A stretch of DNA of 64,000 nucleotides from Halomonas beimenensis (GTDB taxonomy: Bacteria; Pseudomonadota; Gammaproteobacteria; Pseudomonadales; Halomonadaceae). The stretch covers positions 248,001 to 312,000 of the forward strand of contig NZ_CP021435.1 in the NCBI RefSeq assembly GCF_002549795.1, given 5' to 3'. Below, piece by piece: positions 14,744 to 23,375 of this stretch (its first letter is position 1; the number at the start of each line of letters is the position of its first letter). The notes beneath the pieces were generated by a model. It was not told where the DNA came from, searched no databases, and worked only from the letters and a program-made list of their open reading frames with translations. The translations under genes were made by a program, and so were the position numbers.

Positions 14744-15541
14744 TCAGCGCGGGTCGCCATGGCGCTCCGCGCTGGGGGAATGGCCGAGCCGGCGGCGGTA
14801 GGCGCGCGAGAAGCTCGAGACGTCGGCGAAGCCGAGGTCGAGGGCGATCTCACCCACCGAGCGACGCGTCCGACGCAGCCAGTAGCGGGCCCAGCGCAGG
14901 CGGCGCTGCATGACGTACTGCTGTGGCGTGAGGCCGAACTGGCGCTGGCAGAGCAGGTGCAACTGGCTCTGACCCAGGTGCATGGCCTCGGCCAGGGCCC
15001 GGTTGTCCGGCGGGGTGGCCAGGCGTTCGTCGATGAAGGCGTCGAGGGCCGCGGCGCAGAGGCGGTCACGCCGCACGGCCTCCGGGTCGTCACCGGCGAG
15101 CAGCTGGCTGAACTGGCTGACGAACAGCACCGCCAGCTGGTGGTTGATCAGGGCGCGCTGCTCGGCGGTGCGGACCGCCTTCAGCTGCTCGGTGGCGAAC
15201 TCCACCAGGGGCAGCAGGGTGGGCGGCAGGGTCAGCGCCCGGGGCTCGGCGAACAGCGACTCCCGCAGCGCCAGCGTGCAGCTCTCTTCCAGGGAGGCGA
15301 GGCAGGGGTCGTCCTGGTCCAGGTCGATCACCAGGACCTCGCTGTCATCCTCGCGCCCCAGGTAGCGATGGGGTTCGCGCACGGGCAGGATCGCCGCCTG
15401 CCCCAGCACCAGGCGTTCGCCGCCCCGGCTGAACTCGTAGTCCATGGCGCCTCGCCACCCCATCATCAATTGGGGGTGGTCATGGCAGTGCTCGCCGGAG
15501 GAGCGGGCGATGCGGTTGCAGCGAGCCTGGGTCAGGGACAT
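14744..15541 (-). CDS. AraC-family transcriptional regulator
   Basis: 265 residues. An N-terminal cupin-like sensing domain (CHDHPQLMMGWRGAMDYEF; ILPVREPHRYLG) is followed by a C-terminal double HTH (NRALAEAMHLGQSQLHLLCQRQFGLTPQQYV and GEIALDLGFADVSSFSRAYRRRLGHSP), the classic AraC signature. I took ATG 15541 over the upstream in-frame start at 15724, which would overlap the divergent gene. Divergent from the cyclodeaminase-family gene 122 bp away, it probably controls that operon. Confidence 0.85.
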   Translation of the reverse strand: MSLTQARCNRIARSSGEHCHDHPQLMMGWRGAMDYEFSRGGERLVLGQAAILPVREPHRYLGREDDSEVLVIDLDQDDPCLASLEESCTLALRESLFAEPRALTLPPTLLPLVEFATEQLKAVRTAEQRALINHQLAVLFVSQFSQLLAGDDPEAVRRDRLCAAALDAFIDERLATPPDNRALAEAMHLGQSQLHLLCQRQFGLTPQQYVMQRRLRWARYWLRRTRRSVGEIALDLGFADVSSFSRAYRRRLGHSPSAERHGDPR

Positions 15542-15663
15542 GGATCCCCCTCGACGGCGGGGCGATTGCGGAGGCTGGGTCAACGCTTGCGGAGACTGGG
15601 TCAAGAGGCCGGGGCAGGGGCCTCGTAGACTGGCCCCTCGGGCACAGTTGAAATGAGGTTGAC

Positions 15664-16620
15664 ATGTATCTCGACGCCGAACAAGTCTCCGCCAGCCTGC
15701 CCTGGGGGGCCCTGGTGGATGCACTGGACGACATCTTCACCCGCACCGTGCACTCGCCGGTGCGACACCATCATCACCTGAGCGTGCCGGGGGACCCGGA
15801 CGCCACCCTGCTGCTGATGCCGGCCTGGCTGGAGGGCCAGTACCTGGGCGTCAAGCAGGTCAACGTCTTCCCGGGCAACAACGCCCGCGGCGAGCCGGGT
15901 CTCAGCGGCCACTACCTGCTGAGCTGCGCCCGCACCGGTCGTCACCTGGCGCAACTGGACGGCAACGAGCTCACCGCGCGACGTACCGCGGCGGCCTCGG
16001 CGCTGGCCGCCCGCTACCTGGCCAGGCAGGACGCCCGCGAGCTGCTGATGGTCGGCGCGGGGCGCATGGGGCGCCGGCTGATCCCGGCCCATCGCGCCGT
16101 TCGCCCCATCGAGCGGGTGCGCGTCTGGGACATCCGGGAGGCCTCGGCGGCGGCGCTGGTCGAGGTGCTGCACGCCGAGGGCGTCGACGCCGAGGTGGTG
16201 CCGGCGGCGGGGCTGGCCGAGGCCGCCGGGCAGGCCGACATCATCAGCTGCGCCACCCTCAGCCGCGACCCGCTGATCCGCGGCGAATGGCTGACGCCGG
16301 GTACGCACCTGGACCTGGTGGGCAGCTTCACCCCCTTCATGCGCGAGGCCGACGACGAGGTGATGCGCCGGGGCGCGGTGTTCGTCGATACCCGGGCCGG
16401 CGCGCTGAGCGAGACCGGCGACCTGATCGACCCCATCGCCCGTGGCGTCATCGCGGAGGCCGACATCCTGGCGGACTTCCCCGACCTCTGCGAGGGCCGT
16501 CATGCCGGCCGCCTGGCGCTGGCCGACCCCGAGGGCGCCATCACCGTCTTCAAGTCGGTGGGCGCCTCCGTGGAGGACCTCGCCGCCGCCGTCCTGGCCT
16601 ACGAGCGCGGCCGCGACTGA
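15664..16620 (+). CDS. Ornithine cyclodeaminase/mu-crystallin family enzyme
   Basis: 318 residues, usual length for the family. The Rossmann segment ELLMVGAGRMGRRLIPAHRAV binds NAD(P); the N-terminal part carries VKQVNVFPGN and RTAAASALAARYLA, and LVGSFTPFMREADDE is typical. Members include ornithine cyclodeaminase, alanine dehydrogenase and pyrroline-2-carboxylate (ketimine) reductases. With a DadA-like oxidase two genes downstream, a ketimine/imino-acid reductase in amino-acid or hydroxyproline breakdown is the better guess; the substrate cannot be told. First gene of a rightward operon. Confidence 0.8.
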   Translation: MYLDAEQVSASLPWGALVDALDDIFTRTVHSPVRHHHHLSVPGDPDATLLLMPAWLEGQYLGVKQVNVFPGNNARGEPGLSGHYLLSCARTGRHLAQLDGNELTARRTAAASALAARYLARQDARELLMVGAGRMGRRLIPAHRAVRPIERVRVWDIREASAAALVEVLHAEGVDAEVVPAAGLAEAAGQADIISCATLSRDPLIRGEWLTPGTHLDLVGSFTPFMREADDEVMRRGAVFVDTRAGALSETGDLIDPIARGVIAEADILADFPDLCEGRHAGRLALADPEGAITVFKSVGASVEDLAAAVLAYERGRD

Positions 16621-16690
16621 CCGACCGCCGATCGACTCCTGCGACACAACGACAACGAGGGCGAGTGCGCTCGCCCGGGAGTACCCTCCG

Positions 16691-18157
16691 ATGAAAGACT
16701 ACACGACCCCGAGCATCCCCTTGCCGCGCCTGCCCCTGGCGCTGATTCCCATCGTGCTGACCATCGCCCTGCTGGGCGTGCAGATCTTCTACTACGACGA
16801 CTTCACTCCGCACATCCCGCTGGCCATCGGCTTCGGCATCACCGCCCTGGTGGGGTGGCTGCAGGGCTACCGCTGGAAGGACATCGAGGGCGGGGCCTTC
16901 CAGGTGCTGCACGTGGCGATGCCCTCCATCGCCACCCTGATCATCGTCGGCATGCTGGTGGGCACCTGGATCGCCAGCGGCACCGTGCCGATGCTCATCT
17001 ACCTGGGGCTCGAGCTGATCGACCCCGGCTGGTTCCTGGCCGCGGCCATGCTGATGTGCTCCATGGTCTCGCTGTCGATCGGCTCCTCCTGGACCACCGT
17101 CGGCACCGTGGGCCTGGCGCTGATCGGCATCGGCGATGCCTTCGGCGTGCCCATCTACTGGACCGCCGGCGCGGTGGTCTCCGGCGCCTTCTTCGGCGAC
17201 AAGATCTCGCCGCTTTCCGATACCACCAACCTGTCGCCGGCGGTGACCGAGACCAACATCTTCGATCACATCCGCTACATGCTGCCGACCACCATTCCCG
17301 CCATGCTGATCGCCCTCGCGGTGTACCTGGTGGTGGGCGGCGCCGAGGGCGGGGCGGGCGACTCCCTGGCGCGCATCGAGACCATCAAGCAGGGGCTGGC
17401 CGACAGCTTCGCGATGGGCCTCTGGCAGCTGCTGCCGCTGGTGGTGGTCATCGGCCTGGCCTTCTTCAAGGTGGCGCCGATCCCGGCCCTGTTCATCGGG
17501 GTGATGCTGGGCGGCGGCGTGGCCATCCTGACCCAGGGCGCGAGCGTCCACGATGCCCTGACCTTCGCCCACAGCGGCTTCGCCATCGAGACCGGGGCCG
17601 CCACCCTGGACAGCCTGCTCAACCGCGGCGGCGTCACCTCCATGACCTGGGTGGTGACCCTGATGATGTTCGCCCTGGCCTACGGCGGCGCGCTGGAGCG
17701 CACCCGCTGCCTGGAGGCCATCGTCGGCGCCATCATGAAGCGTCTCAAGGGCTTCCGCGGCCTGCAGACCAGCGCCATCCTCACCTCCATCGCCACCAAC
17801 GTGGTCTCCGGCGACGTCTACCTGTCCATCGCCCTGCCGGGTCGCATGTACAAGCCGGCCTACGACCAGGTGGGCTACTCGCGGCTGAACCTGTCCCGGG
17901 CCATCGAGGAGGGCGGCACTCTGGTCTCGCCGCTGGTGCCCTGGAACGCCGGCGGTGCCTTCGTGATCGGCGCCCTGGGCCTGACCGTGACCGCCGGCGA
18001 CTTCAGTGCGCTGCTCTACATCCCGCTGGCCTTCGCCTGCTGGCTGTCGCCGTTGTTCGGCATCCTCTATGCCCAGCTGGGCTGGTTCTCCCAGCGAGCC
18101 GACGAGGCCGAGGAAGCACGCAGCGAGGCCGCTCCCCTGGCGGAGAAACGAGGATGA
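16691..18157 (+). CDS. NhaC-family Na+/H+ antiporter-like carrier
   Basis: 488 residues with about 11-12 membrane segments. Family motifs: SLSIGSSWTTVGTVGLALIGIG, GAVVSGAFFGDKISPLSDTTNL and the C-terminal half repeat LVSPLVPWNAGGAFV. NhaC-type proteins exchange Na+ for H+ or move organic ions (malate/lactate type). In an amino-acid catabolic operon it may carry the operon's substrate in a Na+-coupled way. Its stop overlaps the start of the DadA-like gene (4 bp). Confidence 0.85.
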   Translation: MKDYTTPSIPLPRLPLALIPIVLTIALLGVQIFYYDDFTPHIPLAIGFGITALVGWLQGYRWKDIEGGAFQVLHVAMPSIATLIIVGMLVGTWIASGTVPMLIYLGLELIDPGWFLAAAMLMCSMVSLSIGSSWTTVGTVGLALIGIGDAFGVPIYWTAGAVVSGAFFGDKISPLSDTTNLSPAVTETNIFDHIRYMLPTTIPAMLIALAVYLVVGGAEGGAGDSLARIETIKQGLADSFAMGLWQLLPLVVVIGLAFFKVAPIPALFIGVMLGGGVAILTQGASVHDALTFAHSGFAIETGAATLDSLLNRGGVTSMTWVVTLMMFALAYGGALERTRCLEAIVGAIMKRLKGFRGLQTSAILTSIATNVVSGDVYLSIALPGRMYKPAYDQVGYSRLNLSRAIEEGGTLVSPLVPWNAGGAFVIGALGLTVTAGDFSALLYIPLAFACWLSPLFGILYAQLGWFSQRADEAEEARSEAAPLAEKRG

Positions 18158-19467
18158 GCGAGGCGATCGGTCGAGGCCGGGTCGCGGTAGTGGGGGCCGG
18201 GGTGGTCGGCATGACCACCGCCCTGGCCCTGCAACGACAGGGGCTCGCCGTCACCGTGCTCGATCCCCGGGGCCCGGGGGAGGGCGCCTCCTACGGCAAT
18301 GCCGGCTTCCTGGCCACCGAACTGATCGACCCGCTGTCGACGCCGGCCATGCTGCGCGAGGCCCCGCGCCTGTGGCTCGATCCCCACGGTCCCCTGGCCC
18401 TGCCGTGGCGCTACCTGCCGCGGCTGGCCCCCTGGCTGGCGCGCTTCCTCGTCGCGGCGATGCCACCCCGGGTACGCCGCGGGCGCGGGGCCCTGGCGGC
18501 CCTCAACGCGGCCTCGGTTCCGGCCTGGCGGCGCTGCCTGGCCGACATCGGCGCCGAGGAGGAGCTGGTGGCCTCGGGGTATCTGCTGGTCTGGGAATCC
18601 CCGAAGGGGCGGGAGGCCGCCGGAGCCCGGATGGCGCACCTGCGCCGCTGGGGGCACGAGGTGGAATGGCTCGAGGGCGAGGCGCTGCGTGCCCGGGAGC
18701 CGGGCCTATCCGGCGAGCTCAGCCATGGCCTCTTCTTCCCCGGCGCCCACCAGGTACGGGACCCCTACGCCCTGGTGCGACGCCTGGCGGACGCCTACCG
18801 GGCCCGGGGCGGGGAGATCCGCCAGGCCAGTGTCGAGCGCCTCGAGCCCCGCGACGCGGGCGTCCGGCTGCACACCGACCAGGGCGAGCTGGACATGGCC
18901 CAGGCGGTCGTCGCGGCCGGCGCCTGGAGCCACCGGCTGGCCGCCGGCGTCGGCCTGTCGATCCCCCTGGAGACCGAGCGCGGCTATCACCTGACCCTGC
19001 CCGGGCGCGGTCAGGCCCTGCGCCAGCCGGTGGGCTCGGCGGAGCGCCGCTTCGTGATGACGCCGATGGACTGCGGCCTGCGGGTGGTCGGCTTCACCGA
19101 GCTCGGCGGACTCTCGCTGCCGCCGGTGGCGCGTCGCTACGACTCGCTGCGCCATCACGCCGGTGCCTTGCTGGCGGATGACCGCGGCCTCGACGAGAGT
19201 GCCGAGGCATGGATGGGCTTCCGGCCGACCCTGCCGGATTCCCTGCCGGTCATCGACACCCATCCGGCCTATCCGGCGGTGCACTTCGCCTTCGGCCACC
19301 AGCACCTGGGCCTGACCCAGGCGGCAATCACCGCCGAACTGGTCGCCGCCCGGGTCGCGGGCGAGACGCCGGCCCTGGAGCTCGGCCCCTATCGAGTGAC
19401 CCGCTTCGCACGCCGCCCGGCTCGCCGGGCCGGCTCGGCGTTGGCATCGACGCCCTCCTCCCCCTAG
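18154..19467 (+). CDS. DadA-like FAD-dependent D-amino-acid/imino-acid dehydrogenase
   Basis: 437 residues. N-terminal FAD site VAVVGAGVVGMTTALALQRQG (split here as VAVVGAGVVGMTTAL and ALQRQG), then GEGASYGNAGFLAT, typical of DadA and D-hydroxyproline dehydrogenases. Near the end MGFRPTLPDSLPVID and FAFGHQHLGLTQA close the FAD and substrate pocket. It should oxidise a D-amino or imino acid and pass electrons to the respiratory chain. The C-terminal 20 residues are low-complexity. Coupled to the NhaC gene. Confidence 0.85.
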   Translation: MSEAIGRGRVAVVGAGVVGMTTALALQRQGLAVTVLDPRGPGEGASYGNAGFLATELIDPLSTPAMLREAPRLWLDPHGPLALPWRYLPRLAPWLARFLVAAMPPRVRRGRGALAALNAASVPAWRRCLADIGAEEELVASGYLLVWESPKGREAAGARMAHLRRWGHEVEWLEGEALRAREPGLSGELSHGLFFPGAHQVRDPYALVRRLADAYRARGGEIRQASVERLEPRDAGVRLHTDQGELDMAQAVVAAGAWSHRLAAGVGLSIPLETERGYHLTLPGRGQALRQPVGSAERRFVMTPMDCGLRVVGFTELGGLSLPPVARRYDSLRHHAGALLADDRGLDESAEAWMGFRPTLPDSLPVIDTHPAYPAVHFAFGHQHLGLTQAAITAELVAARVAGETPALELGPYRVTRFARRPARRAGSALASTPSSP

Positions 19468-19493
19468 CCGGCGGACCCGGCGGGATGCGGGGA

Positions 19494-19584
19494 TCCCGGG
19501 GCCTTGAAAACCCCGGGAGGTGTCACCATCTCTCCGGCGCAGGTCCGCAACGGACCCCGCCGCGCGGCTGACCGCCGTCGGTCA
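19494..19584 (+). promoter_or_regulatory. Structured leader between the dadA-like gene and ectD
   Basis: Three successive hairpins: TCCCGGGG/CCCCGGGA (19494-19518, 9-nt loop), GGTCCG/CGGACC (19542-19556, 3-nt loop) and TGACCG/CGGTCA (19569-19584, 4-nt loop), ending about 45 bp before the ectD ATG. The first could end the upstream operon; the latter two could be an RNA control element of ectD. No known riboswitch class fits. Confidence 0.4.
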
Positions 19585-19628
19585 CGAGATCGAATCTGAA
19601 CCCATTCCGACCGTACAGGAGGTAGTGG

Positions 19629-20627
19629 ATGTCAGTGCAGACATCGTCCAACCGACCGCTGGAACAGGCGACCCAGTTCACCGTCGTGGATTCTCCCGAT
19701 CCCGAAAGCCGGGTGCGCAGCGCCCCGCTGCCCGGGGAGGATCCCTATCCGACCCGCCTCGCCGAGCCCCTCGACCTGCCGTGGCTCAACCGCCAGGAGG
19801 CCGTCGTCAAGGGGCGAGACCGCGAGGGCCCGCTCACCCCGGCGCAGCTCGATGCGTTCGAGCGCCAGGGCTTCCTCTTCGAGCCGGACTTCCTGAGGGG
19901 CGACGAGCTCGACGAGCTGCGTCGGGAGCTCAAGCGCCTGCTGGAGCACGACGACTACCGCGGCCGCGACTTCAGCATCACCGAGCCCCAGGGCAACGAG
20001 ATCCGCTCGCTGTTCGCGGTGCACTTCCTGTCGCGACTCTTCGGCCGCCTGGCCAACGACGAGCGCCTGGTGGGCCGGGCCCGCCAGATCCTCGGCGGCG
20101 AGCCCTACGTCCATCAGTCGCGGATCAACTACAAGCCCGGCTTCGAGGGCAAGGGCTTCAACTGGCACTCGGACTTCGAGACCTGGCACGCCGAGGACGG
20201 CATGCCGGCCATGCACGCGGTGAGCGCCTCCATCGTGCTGACCGACAACCACACCTTCAACGGTCCGCTGATGCTGGTGCCGGGCTCCCACAAGGTGTTC
20301 GTGCCCTGCTTGGGCGAGACGCCGGAGGACCACCACAAGCAGTCGCTCAAGACCCAGGAGTTCGGCGTGCCGAGCCGCGAGGCGCTGCGCCGCATGATCG
20401 ACCGCCACGGCATCGAGGCGCCCACCGGGGCCGCCGGGGGCCTGCTGCTGTTCGACTGCAACACCCTGCACGGCTCCAACGCCAACATGTCGCCGGACCC
20501 GCGCAGCAACGTCTTCTTCGTCTACAACCGTCGCGACAACCGCTGCGTCGAGCCCTTCGCCGCCGCCAAGCGGCGTCCACGCTTCCTGGCCCACGACCCC
20601 GACGAGGCATGGTCGCCGGACGCCTGA
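19629..20627 (+). CDS. ectD: Ectoine 5-hydroxylase
   Basis: 332 residues, normal length. Non-haem Fe(II)/2-oxoglutarate dioxygenase that turns the compatible solute ectoine into 5-hydroxyectoine. The EctD signature FNWHSDFETWHAEDGMP supplies the iron-binding His and Asp; the distal His is in LFDCNTLHGSNANMSPD and the 2-oxoglutarate Arg in PRSNVFFVYNR. AGGAGG precedes the ATG. It is not with ectABC in this window, as often in Halomonas. Probably osmotically or heat controlled as elsewhere; the sequence shows only a structured leader. Confidence 0.97.
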   Translation: MSVQTSSNRPLEQATQFTVVDSPDPESRVRSAPLPGEDPYPTRLAEPLDLPWLNRQEAVVKGRDREGPLTPAQLDAFERQGFLFEPDFLRGDELDELRRELKRLLEHDDYRGRDFSITEPQGNEIRSLFAVHFLSRLFGRLANDERLVGRARQILGGEPYVHQSRINYKPGFEGKGFNWHSDFETWHAEDGMPAMHAVSASIVLTDNHTFNGPLMLVPGSHKVFVPCLGETPEDHHKQSLKTQEFGVPSREALRRMIDRHGIEAPTGAAGGLLLFDCNTLHGSNANMSPDPRSNVFFVYNRRDNRCVEPFAAAKRRPRFLAHDPDEAWSPDA

Positions 20628-20703
20628 CGCGGGCCCGGCTCGGGGAGTAGACTGACGGGGAAACGCCCCTTCGGGGTCCATCCGCACAAGGAGTCGCGTC
20701 GTC

Positions 20704-21369
20704 ATGCGCTTCGTTCCCCGTTTCACCGATGGCCGGGACTTTCCGCAGCCGCTGGGCAAGATCGTCTGCGTCGGCCGCAACTACGCCGAGCACGCCCGGG
20801 AGCTCGACAACCCGGTGCCCAGCGAGCCGCTGCTGTTCATCAAGCCGGCCACCAGCGCCGTGCGCCTGGAGGCGCCCATCGCCTTGCCCCTGGAACGGGG
20901 CGAGGTGCATTACGAGACCGAGATGGCCCTGCTGATCGGCGAGTCCCTGACCGACGCCACCGCCGCCGAGGCCGAGCGCGGCATCGTCGGCATCGGTCTG
21001 GCGCTGGACCTGACGTTGCGCGATGTCCAGAGCCAGCTCAAGGCCAAGGGGCAGCCCTGGGAGGTGGCCAAGGCCTTCGACGGAGCCTGCCCGCTGTCGG
21101 ACTTCCTGCCGCTCGGCGAGGTGCCCAACTGGAGCGCCCTGGCCTTCACCCTGGAGGTGGACGGCGAGGAACGCCAGCACGGCCATGGCAGCGACATGCT
21201 CTTCCCGGTCCCCGAGCTGGTGGCGGAGATGACTCGCCATTTCACCCTGGAGCCGGGCGACGTGGTGCTCACCGGCACCCCGGCCGGGGTGGGCCCGCTG
21301 CCCCGGGGCGCCGAGCTGCACCTGGCGCTGACCGGGGGACTGGAGGTGGTCACCCGGGTGGTCGACTAG
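20704..21369 (+). CDS. Fumarylacetoacetate hydrolase (FAH)-family protein
   Basis: 221 residues, the short FAHD1/YcgM type. Core motifs KIVCVGRNYAEHARE, metal-binding VHYETEMALLIG (Glu-x-Glu), an Asp in LDLTLRDVQ, the KAFDGACPL motif and VLTGTPAGVGPL. Members act as acylpyruvase, oxaloacetate decarboxylase or isomerase in aromatic catabolism; no pathway partners are nearby, so only the fold is certain. Convergent with speA. Confidence 0.85.
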   Translation: MRFVPRFTDGRDFPQPLGKIVCVGRNYAEHARELDNPVPSEPLLFIKPATSAVRLEAPIALPLERGEVHYETEMALLIGESLTDATAAEAERGIVGIGLALDLTLRDVQSQLKAKGQPWEVAKAFDGACPLSDFLPLGEVPNWSALAFTLEVDGEERQHGHGSDMLFPVPELVAEMTRHFTLEPGDVVLTGTPAGVGPLPRGAELHLALTGGLEVVTRVVD

Positions 21370-21395
21370 CCAAGGCCCGTCTTCCGGGCCGCCAA

Positions 21396-21436
21396 CGACA
21401 GGGCCCCTGCCGGCGATGCCGGCAGGGGCCCTGTCG
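21396..21436. terminator. Bidirectional hairpin between FAH gene and speA
   Basis: Perfect 19-bp stem (arms 21396-21414 and 21418-21436) around a 3-nt loop, midway between two convergent stops. There is no clear T run, so termination may rely on the stem strength or it may act as a barrier to read-through. Confidence 0.65.
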
Positions 21437-21452
21437 CGTCCGGGGGGCGGGC

Positions 21453-23375
21453 TCATTCCAGGTAGGTGTAGCCTTCCAGGCCCTCGGAGAGGTCGTCCAG
21501 GAAGCGCCGCTGGTCCTCGTCGTCGAGGCCGCTGGCGGCGAGCTGGTCGGCGAGGCGGTCGCGCAGCACCCCGGCATCGAAGTCCACGTAGCCGAGCACG
21601 TCGGCCACCCGGTCGCCGCGGCGCACGTGGTCGAAGCGCCAGTCGCCGTCCGCGTCCAGGGCGGCGTCCACCGAGTCGGTGTCGCCGAAGAGGTTGTGCA
21701 GGTCGCCGAGGATCTCCTGGTAGGCGCCCACCAGGAAGAAGCCCAGCAGCCGCTCCTCGTCCGCGTCCCACTCGGGCAGCGGCAGGGTGGTCTCGACGCC
21801 CTCGCCGTCCACGTAGCCGTCGATGCGTCCGTCGCTGTCGCAGGTGATGTCCTGGATCACGCCCCGCCGGGTGGGCGGCCGGTCCAGGCCGGACAGCGGC
21901 AGCACCGGGAAGATCTGGTCGATGCCCCAGACGTCGGGCACCGACTGGAACAGCGAGAAGTTGACGAACAGCTTGTCGGCGAGCTTCTCGGCGAGTTCGT
22001 CGTGAATCTCCCGGTGGGCGCGGTTGCGGGGGTCGAGGCGCTCGCGCAGCCGGGCGCAGGCGGCGACGTAGACGCCCTCGCCCTCGGCCCGGGCGTCCAG
22101 GCCGGCCAGGCCCATCACGAAGCGGTCCTGCAGCTCGCCGATGGCCTGGACCAGGTCGTGCCAGGCCTCGACCAGGCCGCGGGGCTCGTGCATGGCCTGG
22201 AGCTCGTCGTGGACCCGCCACAGCTCGGTCACCTGGGGATCGCCCTCGACCCGGGCCGGCGGCGCCTGGAGGTCGGGGCGCTCCTCGCCGATCACGTTGG
22301 TGATCAGCACCGCATGGTGGGCGGTCAGCGCACGCCCCGACTCGCTGATCAGGTGGGGGTGGGGCAGGCCCTCCGCCTCGCAGACCTGGGCGAAGGCCGC
22401 CACCACGTTGCGGGCGTACTCGCGCATCGAGTAGTTGATCGAGCAGAAGCTGCGCGAGCGCGTGCCCTCGTAGTCGATGCCGAGGCCCCCGCCCACGTCC
22501 ACGGTGTCCACCGGGGCGCCCAGCGCCACCAGGCTCTGGTAGAAGCGGGCGCACTCGCGCAGGCCGCGCTGGATATCGCGGATATTGGCGATCTGCGAGC
22601 CCAGGTGGAAGTGCACCAGCTGCAGGCTGGCCAGGGCATTGGCCTCGCGCAGGCGGGCCACCGTGGCCTGGATCTGGCCGGCGGTGAGGCCGAACTTGGA
22701 CTTCTCGCCGCCGGTGTTCTGCCACTTGCCCTTGCCCACCGAGGCCAGCCGGGCGCGCAGGCCGATGCGCGGCCGGACGCCGAGGCGCTCGGCCTCCTCG
22801 AGGATCAGCGGCAGCTCCGAGAGCTTCTCCACCACCAGGTAGACGCGGTGGCCGAGCTTCTCGCCCATCAGCGCCAGGCGGATGTACTCGCGATCCTTGT
22901 AGCCGTTGCAAACGATCAGCGAGGGGCCGTCGCCGGAGAGCGCTAGCACGGCGAGCAGCTCGGGCTTGCTGCCGGCCTCCAGGCCGACCCGGCCGCGGCC
23001 GCGCTCCTGGGTGGCGAGGATCTCCTCCACCACGCGGCGCTGCTGGTTGACCTTGATGGGGTAGACGGCGGTGTAGCCGCCGCCGAAGCCTTCCTCGTCC
23101 ATGGCGCCGTCGAAGGCGGCACAGAGCTGCTCGACCCGGTCGTGGAGGATGTCGGTGAAGCGGATCAGCACCGGCAGCCGCAGGCCGGCCTCGCGAAGCC
23201 GGGCGACCAGGGGGGCCAGCGGCAGGGCGGGGCCGTCGTCCTCGCCGCCCCGGGGGCGCACCAGCGCCTGGCCGTCGTCGGCCACGTCGAAGTAGCCGCT
23301 GCCCCACTGGTCGATGTTCCAGGTGTGCCGGGCCCGGTGGGCGGGCCCGGCGACGCTGCCCATCGCCAGGCTCAT
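21453..23375 (-). CDS. speA: Biosynthetic arginine decarboxylase
   Basis: 640 residues, the size of SpeA. It makes agmatine from arginine, the first step to putrescine. The PLP lysine is in YTAVYPIKVNQQRRVV; GGGLGIDYEGTRS and HFHLGSQI are typical of the fold type III barrel, and the C-terminal beta domain has a Cys-containing segment CDSDGRIDGY. Its ATG overlaps the stop of thrB (ATGA), so the pair forms one leftward transcript. Confidence 0.93.
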   Translation of the reverse strand: MSLAMGSVAGPAHRARHTWNIDQWGSGYFDVADDGQALVRPRGGEDDGPALPLAPLVARLREAGLRLPVLIRFTDILHDRVEQLCAAFDGAMDEEGFGGGYTAVYPIKVNQQRRVVEEILATQERGRGRVGLEAGSKPELLAVLALSGDGPSLIVCNGYKDREYIRLALMGEKLGHRVYLVVEKLSELPLILEEAERLGVRPRIGLRARLASVGKGKWQNTGGEKSKFGLTAGQIQATVARLREANALASLQLVHFHLGSQIANIRDIQRGLRECARFYQSLVALGAPVDTVDVGGGLGIDYEGTRSRSFCSINYSMREYARNVVAAFAQVCEAEGLPHPHLISESGRALTAHHAVLITNVIGEERPDLQAPPARVEGDPQVTELWRVHDELQAMHEPRGLVEAWHDLVQAIGELQDRFVMGLAGLDARAEGEGVYVAACARLRERLDPRNRAHREIHDELAEKLADKLFVNFSLFQSVPDVWGIDQIFPVLPLSGLDRPPTRRGVIQDITCDSDGRIDGYVDGEGVETTLPLPEWDADEERLLGFFLVGAYQEILGDLHNLFGDTDSVDAALDADGDWRFDHVRRGDRVADVLGYVDFDAGVLRDRLADQLAASGLDDEDQRRFLDDLSEGLEGYTYLE

